From the NCBI RefSeq assembly GCF_015277875.1, contig NZ_CP063814.1:3410001-3474000 (forward strand): a stretch of 64,000 bases of DNA. The letters are read 5' to 3'. Origin of the DNA: Microbacterium luteum (GTDB lineage Bacteria; Actinomycetota; Actinomycetes; Actinomycetales; Microbacteriaceae). Position numbers and translations under genes: made by a program. Positions within the stretch are counted from its first letter, which is position 1. Each line of letters begins with the position of its first letter. The notes under the pieces were generated by a model. It was not told where the DNA came from. It saw nothing but the letters and a program-made list of their open reading frames with translations, and ran no database searches. Shown piece after piece: positions 59,617 through 64,000 of the stretch.

Positions 59617-61703
59617 GACGTCCCTGCTTTCCCGCGGGGGCGGACGGTGATGCCGGCGGCGTGCAGGTGCCGGTTGATGGTCATCTCGCTGCATCCGGCA
59701 AGGTGCGCGATCTGTGCCATAGTCCTCCCTTGCGTCTCATAGTGGTCGCGTAGCCAATCGGAATCGAGGGTGAAGGTGGGGGGTCGTCCGCGACGCGACT
59801 TGGTGCCCGTGTCGGCGAGGATGCGGCCCACGGTCTGCCGGGACACGTTCACGTCCGCGGCGATCTCGTACGTCGACGCCCCCGCCGCATACGCCCGCGC
59901 TAACACATCGGGAGGCATCACGTCCGCGGCCGTTGATCGTGCTGGGCGGCTCCGCGCCCACGCCGCAGGCGCGTCCGGGACACCGTCCGAAGGCTCGGGT
60001 GTCCATGTGACGGGCTCATCGATGCCGTTGACGAGAAGGAAGTCCGCGGCGAGCTGGTCGAGTCCCGTCCGCACCGCTGACGGCAGTCCATCGGCGAAGC
60101 GGGCGACGGCCGGCGCGGTCACCCCTGCCTGATCCCACTCCGGCGGGATCGAATGGATCGGATTCCCCGACAGTGTCCGGTGCAGGAGCGCCCGGGCCAA
60201 ACGCCATCGTCGTCCACCCCCAGCCGATACCCCCGCCACCCGGCACACCTCCTGCCACTGGGATTCGAGGAGGATCCCGCTGTAGTCGAGGGCGCGACGT
60301 CGGGCGTAGTCAACGGGCACGTCATGCGTATCGAGGAACGCGGCCAGCCGGAGGATCGCGTGCAGGGTGCCCACGTCATGAGAGCTGCGACCGAGGTCAC
60401 GCATCACATGGGTCACCTGGCGGGCCGGCGCCTGCGGATCGAGCAATGCAAGAGCGGCGGAGTGTGTGAGCCTCGTGCCCGTGAACACCACCGCCGCCGC
60501 CAACGCCGACGCCACCACCTCACTGCCGACCCGTTGCGGCGCGTACCGGGTGATCCACTCGCCCCACAACTGTGCCGGTACCTTTCGCGCTCGTTCGACC
60601 GGGCTGACCCCTGACGGTGGTGCGGACTGCAGGAACACCGTCGGCCGGCGACGACGCCCCAGCGCGGCCGCGATCAGGGTCTGCAGTTGCGGCGTGTGCG
60701 CCGTGTACGACGAACTCTGAGCCAGCCGCCCCTGCAGCAGCGCGGCGACACTGCCCGGCTTCGCCAGTGCGGTGACGGCGAGGGTGGTGCCGACGGCGGC
60801 CCCGACGGCAGAATCCGGTCGTGCCCGTACTGCCGTCGTCCAATCCTCGCTCGCCCTAAACAGCGCCACGAGCTCCTCACCAAGCGGACTGATGTCGAGG
60901 CGATCGCCGGCGGCAATCGCGTGCCGGGCGGTACGGGACAGCAACCGAGTGTCTTCCAGCACCGCGACCGCCGGCTGCGGCGCCTCCGCATAGATCCCGA
61001 ACCCTGCCCCGCCGGTGGAAACGATCCGCATCAACGCCCGCTGCGCATCCAGGACCGCCCGCGACACTGGAGTGCGGGTCGGGTCGGCCGTGAGGTCGGC
61101 CCGACACCGGTTCGCTTGCGGGCCCCGTCCCGGCCCTTGGACGGGATTGTGGCACCGGCCAGGAACGGGAACAAGCGCGAGCGGGTGGGCACGGTACCGG
61201 GCAGGACGATCACACACGGGGCACCGGTCCACGAGCAGGCGGCGGTGGCGAAAACAGGCGAACCCGAACGGGAACTGCCACGACATCCGCCACCGGCCAC
61301 CCGAATCGACCAGGCACTCCGGGCAGTAGCGTCCCGCGGTCCCCGCCGCCGGGCATTGCGAACTGATCCGCCCCCGCCGGGTGTACCGGATCGCATGGTG
61401 CGCGAACCGCATTCTCGTCATCTCCTGGAACTGATCCGCCGGAATGCCCGTCGACGCCTCGAGCCGCGACGCCTGCTCATCAGTCAGCGCGGTGGCCCAA
61501 CTGTCCGCCATCCACGCGGTCGCCGACACCGCCACACCCTCCTGCTGCTCGATGAGGCCGAGCGCGCAGGCCATCTCGTTCATCGTCGCCCCATAGGTGG
61601 CCGCCATCTTCTCCAGCCAAGAGTCGAACGGCTCATCAGGCAGCGGCCGCACCCGAAACGGCAGCACCCGCACCTCATAGGAAATCGTCGACGTCGTGGT
61701 CAT
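59613..61703 (-). CDS. tniQ: TniQ/TnsD-family target-selection protein
   Basis: 696 residues, long for simple TniQ and closer to TnsD size. The TniQ N-terminal domain is clear: FRVRPLPDEPFDSWLEKMA, then a zinc-binding set CPECLVDSGG, FACFRHRRLLVDRCPVC. The C-terminus has two helix-turn-helix-like units (TYEIAADVNVSRQTVGRIL and TMAQIAHLAGCSEMTINRHLHAAG). It probably recognises a target sequence directly. Both ends overlap neighbours by ATGA. Confidence 0.92.
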   Translation of the reverse strand: MTTTSTISYEVRVLPFRVRPLPDEPFDSWLEKMAATYGATMNEMACALGLIEQQEGVAVSATAWMADSWATALTDEQASRLEASTGIPADQFQEMTRMRFAHHAIRYTRRGRISSQCPAAGTAGRYCPECLVDSGGRWRMSWQFPFGFACFRHRRLLVDRCPVCDRPARYRAHPLALVPVPGRCHNPVQGPGRGPQANRCRADLTADPTRTPVSRAVLDAQRALMRIVSTGGAGFGIYAEAPQPAVAVLEDTRLLSRTARHAIAAGDRLDISPLGEELVALFRASEDWTTAVRARPDSAVGAAVGTTLAVTALAKPGSVAALLQGRLAQSSSYTAHTPQLQTLIAAALGRRRRPTVFLQSAPPSGVSPVERARKVPAQLWGEWITRYAPQRVGSEVVASALAAAVVFTGTRLTHSAALALLDPQAPARQVTHVMRDLGRSSHDVGTLHAILRLAAFLDTHDVPVDYARRRALDYSGILLESQWQEVCRVAGVSAGGGRRWRLARALLHRTLSGNPIHSIPPEWDQAGVTAPAVARFADGLPSAVRTGLDQLAADFLLVNGIDEPVTWTPEPSDGVPDAPAAWARSRPARSTAADVMPPDVLARAYAAGASTYEIAADVNVSRQTVGRILADTGTKSRRGRPPTFTLDSDWLRDHYETQGRTMAQIAHLAGCSEMTINRHLHAAGITVRPRGKAGTS

Positions 61704-62857
61704 GCGGCGGCCGCCTCGCCGTCCTGGTTCTTGCGGCGGCGTGCCTGGTGGTTTCGCAGCTGCTGATCCAGCTTCGCCTCAAGCTCGCGGCGCTCCGTCT
61801 CCGCGCCCTCATCGATGCGGATGTCGTCGAGCAGTTCCCGATCGATGACCTCCCGCCCTGTGCGGATCGCGCGGGACGCGCCGCGACGGATCAGGTCCAT
61901 GAGGGATCCGATGTTGCCGGTGGTGCGGGCGAACAGGTACCGGGACAGGTCGACCAGCATCCCGGGGCGAGCACCGGTGAGGACGAGAGCTTGTTCGACG
62001 CCGAATAGCAGCCGGTCCCACTCCTCCCTGCCCCTCTTGTGGGTAAGCGTGAAGGGGCTGAGCCCGAGGACGGTCCATCGGCGGAAGGTCTGCGCCATCG
62101 CCGCCTCCCGGCCGGTCTCCCCTTCACCCACCAGGCCGCGGGCGCGGAGGGCGACGCCGGCGAACAAGAACGTCGCGTTGTATTCGTTTGCGAGCCACTT
62201 CAGCTGGTTGGCGACTTCGACCCCGTCGCGGGTGCGCATGTTCAAGAAGTGCAGGTCGTCAACGATCACCAGCCGGGTGTCATGCCGTTCGATGCACTCC
62301 GCCGCCGCCCGGGCCAGGTCCCGGCCGGCCATGGAGCGGTGCAGGATGCCGGCGGTGGCGGGGTGGGCGTAGAAGCCGAGGATCATCATGTGCAGGCCCT
62401 TGATCGTCAGCCGCCCCGTCAGCGTCACATGACACACCGGCAGGTGCCGCACGTCCCTGTCCGCGTCCAGCCATCCCCCGGCCTCCGCGATCCGCTGCTG
62501 GTGGAACACGCGGCCGAAGTTGTTCACCACGGTCGACTTCCCGAGCGCCGGCGGGGCGTCGATCGCTGCGGCTGACTTCACCCGGTCGGAGTCCTGCAGG
62601 TTGGAGTCGAGGATGTCCGCCAGCTGCAGTTCGATGTCCTCTACCTGCCGTGTGCGCAGCAGGATGTTCGCGTGCCACACCCGCCGCTCCAAGTCGTAGA
62701 CGACGCGATCGCGAGCAGGCAACGACTCCAGCTGGGCGCGCGAGAGCTCCTCAGGGCGAGCGCGGGGAGGCCGTTCGGCGAAGTCTGTCCAGCCCTCGTA
62801 GGTGGAGAGGCTCCGTTGGCGGGGCGGCTGCTGCGGGGCGCTCGTCGGGCTGGTCAT
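61700..62857 (-). CDS. tniB: TniB/TnsC-family AAA ATPase
   Basis: 385 residues. The P-loop reads APPALGKSTVV (about 102-112), with the first glycine of the motif replaced; the Walker B is RLVIVDDLHFLN and a sensor region GVALRARGL follows. It is the regulator that links target selection (TniQ) with the transposase (TniA). The start at 62857 overlaps the tniA stop by ATGA. Confidence 0.93.
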   Translation of the reverse strand: MTSPTSAPQQPPRQRSLSTYEGWTDFAERPPRARPEELSRAQLESLPARDRVVYDLERRVWHANILLRTRQVEDIELQLADILDSNLQDSDRVKSAAAIDAPPALGKSTVVNNFGRVFHQQRIAEAGGWLDADRDVRHLPVCHVTLTGRLTIKGLHMMILGFYAHPATAGILHRSMAGRDLARAAAECIERHDTRLVIVDDLHFLNMRTRDGVEVANQLKWLANEYNATFLFAGVALRARGLVGEGETGREAAMAQTFRRWTVLGLSPFTLTHKRGREEWDRLLFGVEQALVLTGARPGMLVDLSRYLFARTTGNIGSLMDLIRRGASRAIRTGREVIDRELLDDIRIDEGAETERRELEAKLDQQLRNHQARRRKNQDGEAAAA

Positions 62858-64000
62858 CGGAGCATCTCCATCGGTTCGAAGTGGTAGTCGCCGCGGATGG
62901 TGGGCTCGTCGATGTCGTCCTCGTCGTCATCATCACCGGTCTCGGGCGTGTCGACGCGTCGGCGCGGGTCGCGGACGGAGCCGGTGAGCTCGGTTCCGAG
63001 ATCAGACGAGGCGGTCAGTTCCGCGTCGAGCATCCGTTGCACGGTGCGTAGCGACCACACCCCGTCCGGGTCCGGTTCCTTGTCGTTCAGCTGTGCGGCC
63101 ATCCGGGCGCTCATCCGCCGCTCCGATGGCGTCAGACCACGGCCGGCGCCCCAGTCCTCCAGCAGCTGCGCGGCGACGTCGTCAACCTGGGAGGGGCGAC
63201 CCTGCCGGATTGCGATCTTCTTCGCGTACTCCAACGCGTCCAGGCTGAACGGGGTGTCGAAGCTGCCCTTGTGCTCCCATTCGAGGGTGTGCCAGGTGTG
63301 GTCCTCGGGGTCGTGGAAGTAGATTCTGGTGAGGTCGTCGGGGTTGACGAAGAATGGCCACTCCGTACCCTTGTCGCGGTGGATCGACCGGGCCCGGTTG
63401 CGGTACTTCGCGACCGACTCGCCGGTGTAGCGGAGTTTGTGGATCTCCACCCCGTAGTGGTTGAACTGCCGCTTCACCACCGGCAGCAGCTCCAGCAGCA
63501 CGTTCCGGTCGGTGGGCAGACGCAGCTGTCCCGCGACAGCCAGGCCCTGTTCGTATCGTTGCGCGGGGCTGAGCTTTACCCCGGGCAGGTTTGGATCCTC
63601 CAACGAACTGTGGGGACGAAGGTGGTAGACGGTGGCTACCCATTCCCGGATGATCTGCTCCAGCTGCGGCACCGTGTAGACGGCCTCTGCTTCGGGGTCC
63701 TCGCCGCGTCCGGCGACGTCCGCGCCCTTGTAGCCGGGCAGCTCTTGCAGCAGGTCGTCGAGGGTGCGGAAGAATCGTTCCACGGGGCTCTTGTCGGTGG
63801 GCTGGTAGATCCGGGCGGGTTGGATCGAGATCCCCAACCGGGCGCACCCGCTGGTGAGATGCTCCGACAGGTAGGCGGCGCCGTGGTCGACGACCAGCGT
63901 CTCCGGCAGGATGCCGGCGCGGGTGAACCGGGACACCTTCGTACGGGTCGGGTCTACCAGCAGCGTGTCGGGCAGACCGTGGTACGGCCAGCGAGCGGAC
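62854..64000 (-). CDS. tniA: TniA/TnsB-family DDE transposase (N-terminus beyond the window)
   Basis: The open frame continues upstream of 63936 to the right edge (WPYHGLPDTLLVDPTRTKVSRF), so the gene is partial. The catalytic core shows Asp in ETLVVDHGAAYLSE and Glu in PTDKSPVERFFRTLDD; the first Asp is probably outside or near the edge. A Mu-type C-terminal domain follows (TGESVAKYRNR, PFFVNPDDLTRIYF), then an acidic tail (GDDDDEDDIDEP). Confidence 0.92.
   Translation of the reverse strand, partial: SARWPYHGLPDTLLVDPTRTKVSRFTRAGILPETLVVDHGAAYLSEHLTSGCARLGISIQPARIYQPTDKSPVERFFRTLDDLLQELPGYKGADVAGRGEDPEAEAVYTVPQLEQIIREWVATVYHLRPHSSLEDPNLPGVKLSPAQRYEQGLAVAGQLRLPTDRNVLLELLPVVKRQFNHYGVEIHKLRYTGESVAKYRNRARSIHRDKGTEWPFFVNPDDLTRIYFHDPEDHTWHTLEWEHKGSFDTPFSLDALEYAKKIAIRQGRPSQVDDVAAQLLEDWGAGRGLTPSERRMSARMAAQLNDKEPDPDGVWSLRTVQRMLDAELTASSDLGTELTGSVRDPRRRVDTPETGDDDDEDDIDEPTIRGDYHFEPMEMLR

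Larger units (their letters stand above)
58971..64000 (-). mobile_element. TniABQ-type (Tn5053/Tn7-like) transposition module, right part missing
   Basis: Five genes read leftward and are all coupled by short overlaps: tniA, tniB, tniQ and two unknown genes. tniA is cut by the window edge, so the element end, normally beyond tniA, is outside. No terminal repeats were identified on the left. The genes at 45-58 kb could be its cargo, as defence genes often are in such transposons. Confidence 0.7.

Noticed and set aside
1..64000. tRNA or rRNA genes, replication origin, partition genes
   Set aside because: None were recognised on either strand, so nothing shows whether the window is chromosomal or plasmid-borne.

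Overview
The window is high-GC DNA with frequent GTG and TTG starts, actinobacterial IS families and many ATGA-type gene overlaps. It is best read as an accessory region of an actinomycete, probably a Micrococcales/Microbacteriaceae-like organism; the genus is inference. Insertion sequences, truncated genes and single-base frameshifts are scattered throughout, so the region has been assembled in steps by transfer. No rRNA, tRNA or CRISPR array was seen.

Region 1 (1-5081) is a nest of insertion sequences: an intact IS110, a decayed second IS110 cut by an IS3 with a likely -1 frameshift site, then an intact IS256. Region 2 (5.2-21.9 kb) encodes a route that can be read as complete from cyclohexanol or a similar cyclic alcohol to central metabolism: SDR alcohol dehydrogenase, CHMO-type Baeyer-Villiger monooxygenase, lactone-type esterase, Zn alcohol dehydrogenase, aldehyde dehydrogenase, CoA transferase, acyl-CoA dehydrogenase, enoyl-CoA hydratase, 3-hydroxyacyl-CoA dehydrogenase and thiolase, plus a thioesterase. 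Five promoter regions here share one operator (CAATC-like arm, 12-bp spacer, GTATTG arm). It is probably the site of the Fis-type regulator encoded in the cluster. A decayed IS1380 sits exactly at the stop of the LysR gene.

Region 3 (21.9-23.9 kb) is a junction of gene remnants. Region 4 (23.9-31.9 kb) holds two alpha/beta hydrolases, a class II aldolase-family protein, a three-component Rieske dioxygenase with a 3Fe-4S ferredoxin, an IclR regulator and an aldo/keto reductase. The set resembles an aromatic-acid (phthalate-like) pathway with an ester-hydrolysis front end. Region 5 (32.4-35.6 kb) encodes homologues of both avilamycin-resistance 23S rRNA methyltransferases, AviRa and AviRb, in one operon with a GyrI-like protein, divergent from an AraC-GyrI regulator. 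Region 6 (35.7-42.9 kb) mixes LysE and TauE/SafE exporters, regulators and several pseudogenes.

Region 7 (43-58 kb) is a defence-type island: PIN-domain protein, an octapeptide-repeat protein, a zinc-hook AAA ATPase and a Wadjet system (JetABCD) whose jetB is split by an intact IS1380 with perfect 5-bp target duplications. Region 8 (59 kb to the edge) is a TniA-TniB-TniQ transposition module reading leftward, with two unknown small genes coupled behind tniQ; TniA runs off the right edge. The defence genes may be cargo of this transposon, but no element ends were identified.
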